NCBI GenBank assembly: GCA_902624535.1
Contig: CACNYF010000003.1
Location: 1-64,000 of the forward strand
Length of the DNA: 64,000 bases
Direction of reading: 5' to 3'
DNA from: an uncultured Pelagibacteraceae bacterium
Lineage (GTDB): Bacteria; Pseudomonadota; Alphaproteobacteria; Pelagibacterales; Pelagibacteraceae
The position numbers were made by a program, and so were the translations under genes. The notes below the pieces were generated by a model. It was given only the letters and a program-made list of their open reading frames with translations, made no database searches and was not told where the DNA came from. Every line of letters begins with the position of its first letter. The first letter of the stretch is position 1. This document shows positions 17,097 through 26,381 of the stretch, piece after piece.

Positions 17097-18038
17097 ATGT
17101 CTAACATTCTTGTAATTAAACATGGATCTTTAGGAGATATAGCTCAAGCAAGTGGTGCAATTCAAGACATATCTGACAATCACAGATCTGATAATTTATA
17201 CTTATTAACAACTAAGCCTTTTATAAATTTATTTAAAAAAAATCATAATTTTAAAGATATAATTTTAGATAAAAGACTTTCTAGATTTAACTTAATTTAT
17301 TTGTATTTATTAATGAGAAGATTAAAAAAATATAAATTTACAAAAGTATATGATCTTCAAAATTCTAATCGAACAAATTTTTATAAAAAAATTCTTTTTC
17401 CTAAATCGGGATTAGATATTTGGTCCTCCACAGAAACAACTTTACCTGAAGGAATTAGTAAAAAACAGTTTGATCAAGATGGAGTTTTAAAAAGATTTGA
17501 TCATCAGTTAAAATCATCAGGTATAAGCACTAAAAATGTGTTGAAACCTGATTTTTCCTGGAGTTGTGAAGATATAAGTGATTTAAAAACTAAATATAAT
17601 TTAAAAAAATATATTATTTTATTTCCATTTTCATCTCCAGGCTTAACTATCAAAAGATGGCCTTACTTTAATAATTTAATTGAGAAAATAAATTCACAAT
17701 ATTCTAATGAATTTCAAATTATAGTTGCACCAGGACCAAATGAAATAAAGTTAGCAAGTGAATTTGATGCAGTATGCATTTTAGACAATGGAGTTGCAGT
17801 CAATATTTGTAAATTAGCTTCTCTTATTAAAGAAAGTTCATTTGTTGTTTCAAATGATACAGGACCAGCTCATATGGCTGCTCATTTAAATAAGAAAGGT
17901 TTAGTATTATTTGGATCTCATACGACTGCAGAAAAAGTTAGCATTGAAACTGAATATTTTAAAGCAATCCAGGTTTCAGATTTAAGCAAACTATCTCCAG
18001 AAAATGTTTTTGAAAAACTAAAATCGTCTATTTCTTAA
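17097..18038 (+). CDS. Glycosyltransferase family 9 (ADP-heptose:LPS heptosyltransferase-like)
   Basis: ILVIKHGSLGDIAQASGAIQDI, FPFSSPGLTIKRWPYFNNLIEKI, VSNDTGPAHMAAHLNKKGLVLFG. Confidence 0.85.
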   Translation: MSNILVIKHGSLGDIAQASGAIQDISDNHRSDNLYLLTTKPFINLFKKNHNFKDIILDKRLSRFNLIYLYLLMRRLKKYKFTKVYDLQNSNRTNFYKKILFPKSGLDIWSSTETTLPEGISKKQFDQDGVLKRFDHQLKSSGISTKNVLKPDFSWSCEDISDLKTKYNLKKYIILFPFSSPGLTIKRWPYFNNLIEKINSQYSNEFQIIVAPGPNEIKLASEFDAVCILDNGVAVNICKLASLIKESSFVVSNDTGPAHMAAHLNKKGLVLFGSHTTAEKVSIETEYFKAIQVSDLSKLSPENVFEKLKSSIS

Positions 18039-19110
18039 ACTTTTCAATTACTTTTAAAAAAACAGGAACAGTAAATAGAATAAACAAAAGTCTAATGATA
18101 TGATGAAAGGCCACAAAATCTGGCTCTAAATCAAATGCAATAGCAATAACTGCAACTTCATAAATACCTCCAGGACAAAAAGCTAATATCAAAGTCATAA
18201 GACTATTCTCTACAAAAAAATTTGCAAAGTATGCTGCTAATAAACCAAGTATTACTAAAATGACTGTAGCAACTATGCTATGAAGAGAGTTATTTGCAAT
18301 TTCTTTTATAGTTTTGTTTGCAAATCTGCACCCAACGGATGCCCCCAAAACTAACAAACAAAAGTTGATGGTTGTTTCTGGTAACTTATAAGAAGCAATT
18401 TCTGTTATTTGTAAAATTCCGCTTGCCACTAAAGTCCCCGATAGTAAAGCAGCAGGAACTTTAATCTTATCAAATATAAATATTAAAATTAATGACCCAA
18501 CAATTAATAAAGCTAAATTGAAATGATCCTGAGCCATATAATTATAATCATTAATAATTAAAGCCTCTTGATTAGACGAACTCACAATTATAAATGGAAA
18601 AACTGTAATAATAATAATTAATCTAATTAAATGAGATGTAGCAACTTGGGACAAATCTGATTTTTCATATTCAGCTAAAATTATTAATGGACCTAATGCT
18701 CCGGGTGCTGCAGAAAATATTGATGCTTTTTTTTGATATCCTGAAAATTTCTGTAGATATTTTGAAACTACATAAATACTTATTATTATATAAATAAGCA
18801 TTATCAAAGTTGTCCATATCCAATCTAACATTTGATTAAATAAATTTTGATCAATATAATTTCCTATATAAAGACCCAGAATTATTAAAACTGAGCTTAA
18901 AGCTAAACGAGGCATAATTATTTTAAGACCAGCTAATGCGGCTATTGAAGTTATAATCATAGGTCCGATCATCCAAGCAAGTGGTACATTAAAATAATCA
19001 GCGATAATTGCACTTGGTATCGATACTAGAATTACAAGAAAAAATTTCGGTGAAATCAATAATTTAAATTCTTTTTTGTTTATTGGTATATCTCTTACAA
19101 AGTTTATCAT
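18028..19110 (-). CDS. AbrB-family membrane transporter/regulator
   Basis: LAWMIGPMIITSIAAL, ILGLYIGNYIDQ, SAAPGALGPLIILAEYE, LAFCPGGIYEVAVIAIAFDLEPDFVAFHHIIRLL. Confidence 0.82.
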   Translation of the reverse strand: MINFVRDIPINKKEFKLLISPKFFLVILVSIPSAIIADYFNVPLAWMIGPMIITSIAALAGLKIIMPRLALSSVLIILGLYIGNYIDQNLFNQMLDWIWTTLIMLIYIIISIYVVSKYLQKFSGYQKKASIFSAAPGALGPLIILAEYEKSDLSQVATSHLIRLIIIITVFPFIIVSSSNQEALIINDYNYMAQDHFNLALLIVGSLILIFIFDKIKVPAALLSGTLVASGILQITEIASYKLPETTINFCLLVLGASVGCRFANKTIKEIANNSLHSIVATVILVILGLLAAYFANFFVENSLMTLILAFCPGGIYEVAVIAIAFDLEPDFVAFHHIIRLLFILFTVPVFLKVIEKFKK

Positions 19111-19119
19111 TATTCTTCA

Positions 19120-19148
19120 TTGACACTAAATCTTAATATATGTTTAAT
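19120..19148 (+). promoter_or_regulatory. Putative sigma-70 promoter for tctC
   Basis: TTGACA (19120-19125) - 17 bp - TTTAAT (19143-19148); 34 nt before ATG 19183. Confidence 0.5.
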
Positions 19149-19182
19149 CAGTATAATTATAATTATAATAAGAGAGGAAATA

Positions 19183-20157
19183 ATGAAACTAATTAAAACT
19201 TTTATTTCAGTTTTATTTTCTGCAGCTCTTCTTTTTTCATCTACAAGCTCATTTGCGGTTGATAAGTTACACTTCTTAATCGGTGGTGGTGCTGGTGGTG
19301 GTTGGGATGGAACTGCTAGAGGTACTGGAGAAGCATTGACTAAAGCTGGCTTTTTAAAAAGCGCATCATTTGAAAATATGTCAGGTGGTGGAGGTGGTAA
19401 GGCTTTAGCTTACTTAATAAATAATGCCCCAAAAGATACTGTTTTAGTTCAATCAACACCTTTGGTTTTAAGATCAATCACAAGACATAAAGGATATGTT
19501 AAAGGTAGTGGAACTTTATCTTACAAAGATGTTAAACCGATTGCAGGAGTAATTGGAGATTATGGTGCAATAGTAGTTGCTAAAAATTCACCAATTAAAA
19601 ATTTTAAAGATGCTGTAGATCAATACAAAAAAGATCCAAAATCAATTAAAATGGCTGGTGGATCTGTAAGAGGAAGTATGGACCATTTAATTGGAGCATT
19701 AGCATTTCAAGCTGCTGGAGCAAATCCAAATGATGTGATTTACGTTCCTTATGATGCAGGTGGAAAAGCTTTAGCTGGACTTTTATCTGGTGAAACTCAA
19801 ATTCTTTCAACTGGTTTGGGAGAAGTAATGGGAGCAAGAGACCAAGTTAGAATTATTGGTATTACTGCGCCAAGTAGAGTAGGTGATGCACCTGATGCAC
19901 CAACTTTAAAAGAGCAAGGTTATGACGTGCAATTTGTTAACTGGAGAGGTTTCTTTGCACCAAAAAGCATGAGTATGAGTGACTACAATAAAATCTCTAA
20001 AATGCTTGGCGATGTTCAAAAAACACCAGAGTGGGAAGCGGTTAGAAAAAGAAATGCATGGGTAAATATATATAACCCAGGTTCTAAATTTGATGCTTTC
20101 TTAGAGAAACAAACTGTTGAAATGACAGCTCTTATGAAAAAATTAGGAGTAATATAA
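19183..20157 (+). CDS. tctC: Tripartite tricarboxylate transporter substrate-binding protein (start refined from 19120 to 19183)
   Basis: agagagga RBS then MKLIKTFISVLFSAALLFSSTSSFA signal peptide; LIGGGAGGGWDGTARGTGEAL, GGSVRGSMDHLI. Confidence 0.85.
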   Translation: MKLIKTFISVLFSAALLFSSTSSFAVDKLHFLIGGGAGGGWDGTARGTGEALTKAGFLKSASFENMSGGGGGKALAYLINNAPKDTVLVQSTPLVLRSITRHKGYVKGSGTLSYKDVKPIAGVIGDYGAIVVAKNSPIKNFKDAVDQYKKDPKSIKMAGGSVRGSMDHLIGALAFQAAGANPNDVIYVPYDAGGKALAGLLSGETQILSTGLGEVMGARDQVRIIGITAPSRVGDAPDAPTLKEQGYDVQFVNWRGFFAPKSMSMSDYNKISKMLGDVQKTPEWEAVRKRNAWVNIYNPGSKFDAFLEKQTVEMTALMKKLGVI

Positions 20158-20178
20158 TCTTTCGAGATTATTTAAATT

Positions 20179-20225
20179 AGAGCAGTGAGAATTAGTCCAA
20201 CTAAATTTATCTCACTGCTCTTTTT
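20179..20225 (+). terminator. Terminator-like hairpin containing the tctB start codon
   Basis: AGAGCAGTGAGA (20179-20190) / TCTCACTGCTCT (20210-20221), perfect 12-bp stem, 19-nt loop, followed by TTTTT; GTG start of tctB (20185) lies in the 5' arm. Confidence 0.75.
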
Positions 20226-20655
20226 AGTTTTATCAGTTCTTTACTTATATTCAGCTTATAATATTCAAGTATTTGCATTTGATGAAAATGCACCTTTTAA
20301 TGCTAGAACGTTTCCAATTTATTTAGGTTATGCTGGTATCTTTTTATCTTCGTTAAAAATAATTTTACCTGAAAAAACTACAGTTATTGTTGATCACAAA
20401 GTTCTAGATTATAAAAGTATAATTTACTTAATCATAGTTTCAGTAATTTATGGCGCTGTGATTTTAAAAATAGGTTATTTCTTATCAACTTCATTATTTT
20501 TAATATCTTCTTATTATTTACTGGGTGAAAGACGTTGGATTTGGATGTTTACATTATCCTTTCCATTTGTTGCTATATTTATGTATCTGCTACATGGAGT
20601 TTTAAATATTTATTTAAGAGATCCACTTCTTCAATATTTAGGAATTATAGGATGA
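20185..20655 (+). CDS. tctB: Tripartite tricarboxylate transporter small membrane subunit (GTG start)
   Basis: 156-aa four-helix membrane protein between tctC and tctA; ENAPFNARTFPIYLGYAGIFLSSLKI. Confidence 0.8.
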   Translation: MRISPTKFISLLFLVLSVLYLYSAYNIQVFAFDENAPFNARTFPIYLGYAGIFLSSLKIILPEKTTVIVDHKVLDYKSIIYLIIVSVIYGAVILKIGYFLSTSLFLISSYYLLGERRWIWMFTLSFPFVAIFMYLLHGVLNIYLRDPLLQYLGIIG

Positions 20656-22151
20656 TTGAGGGAATACTAATAGGTTTATCTACAGCTTTATCTTTTACAA
20701 ACATACTTATGGTAATGGTCGGTTGTTTTGCAGGGACCATAATTGGAATGTTGCCAGGGTTAGGTCCGATGACTGCAATTGCTTTGATGATACCTATAAC
20801 TTATGGCTTTGATCCATCAACAGGTTTAATTTTAATGGCAGGAGTTTATTATGGTGCTGTCTTTGGTGGCTCAACATCATCAATATTATTAAATGCTCCA
20901 GGTGTACCAGGAACTGTTGCAACTGCCTTTGATGGCTATCCAATGGCACAACAGGGTAAAGCTGGAAAAGCGCTAGCTATTGCTGCTTATAGTTCATTTG
21001 CTGGTGGAACTATTTCTGCAATATTTTTACTTATAGCGGCACCAAGTTTATCTAAAGTAAGTTTATCTTTTCAGTCCCCTGATTATTTTGCTCTAATGAT
21101 TTTAGGGTTAACAGCAATTTCAGCTTTTTCATCAAAAGGCCAATTTTTAAAAGCAATGATGATGGTTATTTTAGGATTAATGCTTGCAACTGTAGGTCAA
21201 GACTCTTTATCAGATATTACAAGATTTACTTTTAATAATATGAATTTAACTGATGGAATAAGTTTTGTGCTTATAGTAATGGCAACTTTTGCAATGAGTG
21301 AGGCTTTAACAATAATATTTAGAGGAAAAGATCCAAATAGAGCCGCTAAACAAATTTCTTTAACCGAACTAGGTTCAATTAAAGTGAATAAAGAAGAAAC
21401 AATTAAAATGGCAAAAACAATACCAAGATCATCAATATTAGGTTTTTTAATTGGAGTTTTACCTGGCGCTGGTGCAACGATTGCCTCTTTTTTAGCTTAT
21501 GGAATGGAAAGAAATTACGTTAACGAAGAAGAGAAAAAGAAATTTGGAAAAGGAAGTGTACATGGTCTTTCTGCTCCAGAAACAGCGAATAATGCTGCGT
21601 GTTCTGGATCATTTGTTCCATTATTAACTTTAGGAATTCCAGGAAGTGGTACTACTGCTGTAATGTTAGGAGCGCTGTTAGGATTTGGTATTCAACCTGG
21701 TCCAAGACTTTATCAAACTAATCCTGAAATTTTTTGGTCAGTTATAATGTCTATGTATATCGGAATGGTAATACTACTAATACTTAACCTTCCTTTAATT
21801 CCATATATTGCTAGAATTTTAGCTGTTCCTAGAAACTTTTTAATTCCATTGATATTATTTTTCTCCGTTACAGGAATTTATTTAATGTCTTTTAATAATT
21901 TTGATATTTTTTTGATGATTGGAATTGCGTTAGTTGCAACATTCCTTCGGCTTTATGATTTTCCAATGCCACCCTTAATTTTAGCTTTTGTTTTAGGAGG
22001 ACTTATGGAGGAAACATTAAGAAGATCGTTGTTGATCAGTGATGGGTCTCCTAGTTTTCTGTGGGAAAGACCAATAACACTTATTATCTTATTGGTAACA
22101 ACTATTATTGTTGGCTGGCAAATATTTTCAACTTTTAGAAAAAAAAACTAA
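20652..22151 (+). CDS. tctA: Tripartite tricarboxylate transporter large membrane subunit (start refined from 20535 to ATG 20652)
   Basis: MIEGILIGLSTALSFTNILMVMVGCFAGTIIGMLPGLGPMTAIALMIPITYGFDPSTGLILMAGVYYGAVFGGSTSSILLNAPG; ATGA overlap with tctB stop. Confidence 0.92.
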   Translation: MIEGILIGLSTALSFTNILMVMVGCFAGTIIGMLPGLGPMTAIALMIPITYGFDPSTGLILMAGVYYGAVFGGSTSSILLNAPGVPGTVATAFDGYPMAQQGKAGKALAIAAYSSFAGGTISAIFLLIAAPSLSKVSLSFQSPDYFALMILGLTAISAFSSKGQFLKAMMMVILGLMLATVGQDSLSDITRFTFNNMNLTDGISFVLIVMATFAMSEALTIIFRGKDPNRAAKQISLTELGSIKVNKEETIKMAKTIPRSSILGFLIGVLPGAGATIASFLAYGMERNYVNEEEKKKFGKGSVHGLSAPETANNAACSGSFVPLLTLGIPGSGTTAVMLGALLGFGIQPGPRLYQTNPEIFWSVIMSMYIGMVILLILNLPLIPYIARILAVPRNFLIPLILFFSVTGIYLMSFNNFDIFLMIGIALVATFLRLYDFPMPPLILAFVLGGLMEETLRRSLLISDGSPSFLWERPITLIILLVTTIIVGWQIFSTFRKKN

Positions 22152-22564
22152 ACGTATATTTTATCAGCCAAACCATAACATAGTGCCGCGCTTAATATCG
22201 TTAAAATCCCAGAAGCTATAACTCCTTCACTATTTGTTTTTTCGTTATGGCCAAGTTTATTTATATAAATTGTATAAACCCCTACAAAAAAATAAAATAT
22301 ATTTTGAGCAAAAATTAATGTGAAGAAACCCCAGGTGCCAGTTAATCCATCACTTTTAATGAACATAATATATATAGCAACTAATACTGAGGCTATAAAT
22401 GGTGCTCCAAAAAATCTAACCATAACAGCTGCTGAATGATCTATATTATATTTATCTAAAAATGATTTAGTACCTATAACAGTTCTAAAAGCGTAAACTG
22501 CATAAACAATAAAGTGCAGAATGAAAATAACTAGATAAATTATTCCGTTAAATTTTTCGATCAT
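22148..22564 (-). CDS. Hypothetical membrane protein
   Basis: 138 aa, several hydrophobic helices. Confidence 0.6.
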   Translation of the reverse strand: MIEKFNGIIYLVIFILHFIVYAVYAFRTVIGTKSFLDKYNIDHSAAVMVRFFGAPFIASVLVAIYIMFIKSDGLTGTWGFFTLIFAQNIFYFFVGVYTIYINKLGHNEKTNSEGVIASGILTILSAALCYGLADKIYV

Positions 22565-22574
22565 TTAAAAAACC

Positions 22575-23657
22575 TTATAAGATTCTCTTATAGCTTTCAA
22601 TTATCTTGTCCCAGTGAAAATTTTCTGAATGAATTTTGGCTTCTTTGCCTAGATTTAAATATTTACTTTTTTCTAATAAATTATCTATACTTGTATAAAT
22701 ATCATCAAGATTATTTCCATCACATATTAATCCTGTTTTATCATGAATTATGGCATCTGACGCTCCACCGTCTTTTCCACCAATTGAAGGAATTCCGTAT
22801 TGAGCTGCTTCTATAAAAGAAATACCAAAACCTTCCACTGAAGATTTATAAATTATTGAAGGCATAATAAAAATATTAGATTTTGCAACCAACGCATTTT
22901 TAAGTTCGTTTGAAATATCACTTAAAAATACTACATAATTATCAAGTTTTAATTCTATGACTAATTTTTTTAAATTCTCTTCTTCATCACCATATCCAAT
23001 ACATGTATAAGTAATATCAGGGTATTTTTCTTTTAGATTTCTGATTGCCATAATGACTTTTTCATGATTTTTTCTTTTATCAAATCTAGAAACTGTAATT
23101 AGTCTTTGTTTTTTTCCTTTAAGCATTTCATCAGCCTGTTTAAGATCATCTTTTGGAATTTCTTCAACTGGATCTACACCAGGATTAATCACTATTAGTC
23201 TTCTTTCCTCAACACCGAGATTAATAGCTAAATTTTTTGTAAAATTTGAATTTGCAACAACATGATCTACATTATTTAAAACTTCGAGTACTTTTTTATT
23301 TAATCTTGAACCTTTTGGGTGATTAATTTCTTTTGAATGAATTAAACAAATTTTTTTCTTTGGTGACTTTATAAGTTCTAAACTTTTCCAATGATCTGCT
23401 ATTATACAATTGACATTCTTATTTTCCTTTAAATATTCGTTAATCAACAATGATTTTCTATATTTTCTTAAAAGCTTTACTCCACTAACTCTTTCAATTG
23501 TGAAAGAAACTTTATCATCAAATTTTTTATGATCTTCATGATAATCAGCAAATACTTTAACTAAATCAAGTTTAGACAACGATCTAGCCAGTCCCCACAT
23601 CAGATTTTGCATGCCACCAACGTCGGGTGGAAAAGTTCTAGTTATTATTAAATACAT
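22575..23657 (-). CDS. Glycosyltransferase family 4
   Basis: FPPDVGGMQNLMWGLARSL, NPGVDPVEEIP, RLITVSRFDKRKNHEKVIMAI, SVEGFGISFIEAAQYGIPSIGGKDGGASDAI. Confidence 0.88.
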   Translation of the reverse strand: MYLIITRTFPPDVGGMQNLMWGLARSLSKLDLVKVFADYHEDHKKFDDKVSFTIERVSGVKLLRKYRKSLLINEYLKENKNVNCIIADHWKSLELIKSPKKKICLIHSKEINHPKGSRLNKKVLEVLNNVDHVVANSNFTKNLAINLGVEERRLIVINPGVDPVEEIPKDDLKQADEMLKGKKQRLITVSRFDKRKNHEKVIMAIRNLKEKYPDITYTCIGYGDEEENLKKLVIELKLDNYVVFLSDISNELKNALVAKSNIFIMPSIIYKSSVEGFGISFIEAAQYGIPSIGGKDGGASDAIIHDKTGLICDGNNLDDIYTSIDNLLEKSKYLNLGKEAKIHSENFHWDKIIESYKRIL

Positions 23658-24211
23658 TAATTAGATGACCACTTAATACCACAACCCATACTTGGAAATT
23701 GTTCTTCTGGACCTTTACCAGTTTCAGATACTTGCTTCATTGCTATAAACAAATCGCTATCTCCTGATCTTATGGGTTTTAATTCTCTTAATTCTCTTAT
23801 TCTTCCTCTGTATTGGAGACCAAAATCTTTATCGTAACCAAAAAAATCAGGTGTACAAACAGCATCATATTTTCTTGCAATATCTTGAGTTTCATCAATT
23901 AGATAAGGAAAATTAAATTTATGTTTTCTTGCAAATTCTATCATGTTTTCAAATGAATCTTCTGGATAGTTAATTGGATCATTAGAGCATATGGCCACAG
24001 ATTTAATTCCTAAATCATTTAATTTATTACAGTCTTCAACTACATCTTTAATTATAGCTTTAACATAAGGACAGTGATTACAAATGAACATGACTAATGT
24101 TCCATTTTCACCTTTCATATCATTTAATGATATCATTTTATTTTCAGTGGATTTTAATTGGAAATCTTCTGCTTTTTTTCCAAAATCACATATTGGTGTT
24201 TTAATTGGCAT
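23657..24211 (-). CDS. Thioredoxin/AhpC-TSA-family redoxin
   Basis: LVMFICNHCPYVKAIIKDVVEDCNKL, DETQDIARKYDAVCTPDFFGYD. Confidence 0.8.
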   Translation of the reverse strand: MPIKTPICDFGKKAEDFQLKSTENKMISLNDMKGENGTLVMFICNHCPYVKAIIKDVVEDCNKLNDLGIKSVAICSNDPINYPEDSFENMIEFARKHKFNFPYLIDETQDIARKYDAVCTPDFFGYDKDFGLQYRGRIRELRELKPIRSGDSDLFIAMKQVSETGKGPEEQFPSMGCGIKWSSN

Positions 24212-24231
24212 AGTGTGTTAATATATAAATT

Positions 24232-24744
24232 ATGTTTTACGATTTGGAAGATAAAAAACCAAAAAACTCTGGCGAAAATTGGGTGGCCTCAAATGCAACT
24301 GTAATTGGCGATGTTACATTAGAAAATAATTCTAGTGTTTGGTTTAATGCTGTTATTAGGGGTGATAACGAAAACATTCACATTGGAGAGGGATCAAATG
24401 TTCAAGATGGTAGTGTTCTTCACACTGATCCAGGCTGTCCTTTAAAAATTGGAAAAGATGTTACTATAGGGCATTTAGTAATGCTACATGGATGTACTAT
24501 TGGTAATAATAGTCTTATAGGAATAGGGGCAGTTATTTTAAATAACGCAAAAATTGGAAATAATTGTATCATTGGAGCAAAAGCTTTAATCACAGAGAAT
24601 AAAGAAATCCCAGATAACTCACTAGTAGTTGGAGCACCAGGAAGAAGAATTAGAGAAGTTACAGAAGAAGAAATTAAGAAAATTGCAGAAAACGCCAAAC
24701 ATTATCAAGACAATTGGAAACGATATTCAAAATCAATATTCTAA
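24232..24744 (+). CDS. Gamma-class carbonic anhydrase-like protein (YrdA/PaaY type)
   Basis: Hexapeptide repeats; VIRGDNENIHIGEGSNVQDGSVLHTDPGCPLKIGKDVTIGHLVMLHGCTIGNNSLIGIGA. Confidence 0.85.
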   Translation: MFYDLEDKKPKNSGENWVASNATVIGDVTLENNSSVWFNAVIRGDNENIHIGEGSNVQDGSVLHTDPGCPLKIGKDVTIGHLVMLHGCTIGNNSLIGIGAVILNNAKIGNNCIIGAKALITENKEIPDNSLVVGAPGRRIREVTEEEIKKIAENAKHYQDNWKRYSKSIF

Positions 24745-24745
24745 T

Positions 24746-25036
24746 ATGTCAGCAGGATATGTAATTGCACAATTAAGAGTAACCAATCCAGAAAATTATA
24801 AAGAGTATATTGAAAAAGTTAATCCAATTGTAAAAAAATTTGATGGAGAATTCTTAGTTAGAAATGGTGAATATCAAATATTTGATGGTGAAACTAAATT
24901 TCCAAGAATAATAGTTTTAAAATTTCCAAGTTATGAGAGAGCACTAGAGTGGTATAATTCAGAAGAATACAAACCAATTAAACAAATAAGATTAGATAAT
25001 TCTGAAGGAACTAATATAATAATAAGGGGATTATGA
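24746..25036 (+). CDS. DUF1330-family protein (start refined from 24629 to ATG 24746)
   Basis: MSAGYVIAQLRVTNPENYKEYIEKVNPIVKKFDGEFLVRNG...RIIVLKFPSYERALEWYNSEEYKPIKQIR. Confidence 0.8.
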   Translation: MSAGYVIAQLRVTNPENYKEYIEKVNPIVKKFDGEFLVRNGEYQIFDGETKFPRIIVLKFPSYERALEWYNSEEYKPIKQIRLDNSEGTNIIIRGL

Positions 25037-25980
25037 GAAAAATATTATTTGCATTATTAATTACATTATTTAGTTCATCATTATTCGCATCAGATGAAAA
25101 ACCAGGTAGATTTTTTGAGGATCAACCAGATGTAACTGATGATTATCAAATTCATTTCATATACATGCTGACAGCCAGTGATAAAGATCGTGAGCTAGAT
25201 ATAAATGGTAAAATTGAAGAATACGCTAACAAAATGAACGCTCTTGTTGAAAAGTTTAGTAAAAAAACAAAAGGATCTTCAGGTGTAAAAAAATATAAAT
25301 ACGATTATCGAAAAGATGGAAAATTAGATGTTACCTTTATAAGGTTAGATAAAAAAAGAAAAGAACTTCATAAACATATAAATAATAATTATCGTGCTTA
25401 CCTCTGGTTAAATGGATTTAATAATCCAAAAAAAGTTTATTTTACCTTTGCTGATGTAACGAGTGTTGATGGTGGAGAAGGTGGTGTTGGAATGGCATCA
25501 ATGTTTCTTAAAAATAAACATAATAAAAATATAAATAATATGGTTAAAACAGCTCTTCATGAAGTGCATCATGCGATGGGAGGAGGTTTTGCTTGTGTCC
25601 CAGGTATGAATAAAAAAGCTCATTTTTCAAGCGGCCAAGATACTGATGCAAAACATATGTTTTTTGGAAAAGCTTATGTTCATGATGTTGAAGGTTGTCC
25701 AAAAGGAGAGGATAGTGTTTATTTAACCCCAACATCAAAAGATCCTTACGATCCTTTTAAGCTAATATGTCTAAATGAATGGGGAAAATATAATCATAAA
25801 AAACTTGTTAAACTTAGAGAAAAACAATTGAGCGATCTTAAAAAAGGTAAGTGGAACTACAGGAGTGGTGGATCTGGATGTAAGTTTACTTATTGGGATA
25901 GAAACGGCACTGGGGTTATGAAATTATTTAATAACGAACAAGCTAATAGAGAGTATAATAGAGATCCAAAAGGTCATTAA
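25033..25980 (+). CDS. Exported protein with HExxH motif (putative zinc-dependent protease-like)
   Basis: Signal peptide MRKILFALLITLFSSSLFA; VKTALHEVHHAMGGGFACVPG. Confidence 0.55.
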   Translation: MRKILFALLITLFSSSLFASDEKPGRFFEDQPDVTDDYQIHFIYMLTASDKDRELDINGKIEEYANKMNALVEKFSKKTKGSSGVKKYKYDYRKDGKLDVTFIRLDKKRKELHKHINNNYRAYLWLNGFNNPKKVYFTFADVTSVDGGEGGVGMASMFLKNKHNKNINNMVKTALHEVHHAMGGGFACVPGMNKKAHFSSGQDTDAKHMFFGKAYVHDVEGCPKGEDSVYLTPTSKDPYDPFKLICLNEWGKYNHKKLVKLREKQLSDLKKGKWNYRSGGSGCKFTYWDRNGTGVMKLFNNEQANREYNRDPKGH

Positions 25981-25985
25981 ATAAT

Positions 25986-26381
25986 CTAATCTCTTAATGT
26001 TAATATTTTAAAAGATAATTTTAATTTAGGGAATTTTTTACTTAAAGTTAACTTAATTTTTTTAAAAGAATCCTTGTGAATTTTCTTTTCAATAGTTGAA
26101 TTAAATATTTTCTTTCCATTTACTATTTTAGCTGCACCACAATCTTCGTGATTAATTACTATTAATTTATTAATATTATGCAACTTTATTGAAGTTGATA
26201 AATTATCCAAAAATGTTGATTGCCATTTTTTAAATTTTTTAGAAGTTATACCAATGGCTGCTCCAGCTATAGTAAATGAGCTATATTTTCCAGTTAATTT
26301 TTTTTTCTTTAAATAATTAAAAACTTTTGGCTGAAACCTTGGATCCATACATGACAAAACCATAGCTTCATATTTTTTCAT
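25986..26381 (-). CDS. Short beta-carbonic-anhydrase-like protein
   Basis: LSCMDPRF (CxDxR) and VINHEDCGAAKI (HxxC); ATG 26381 gives a TAATG overlap with the upstream gene. Confidence 0.6.
   Translation of the reverse strand: MKKYEAMVLSCMDPRFQPKVFNYLKKKKLTGKYSSFTIAGAAIGITSKKFKKWQSTFLDNLSTSIKLHNINKLIVINHEDCGAAKIVNGKKIFNSTIEKKIHKDSFKKIKLTLSKKFPKLKLSFKILTLRD

Noticed and set aside
19152-19157. TATAAT as the -10 for tctC
   Set aside because: 26 bp from TTGACA, too far; TTTAAT at 19143 has 17-bp spacing.
19120-19182. N-terminal extension of tctC in the ORF track
   Set aside because: Covers the putative promoter; a good RBS and signal peptide begin at 19183.
20535-20651. N-terminal extension of tctA in the ORF track
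   Set aside because: Out-of-frame read of tctB; ATG at 20652 gives the normal TctA start and ATGA coupling.
24420-24698. 92-aa antisense ORF in the gamma-carbonic-anhydrase gene
   Set aside because: Shadow of a strongly supported sense gene; low-complexity composition with no recognisable motif.
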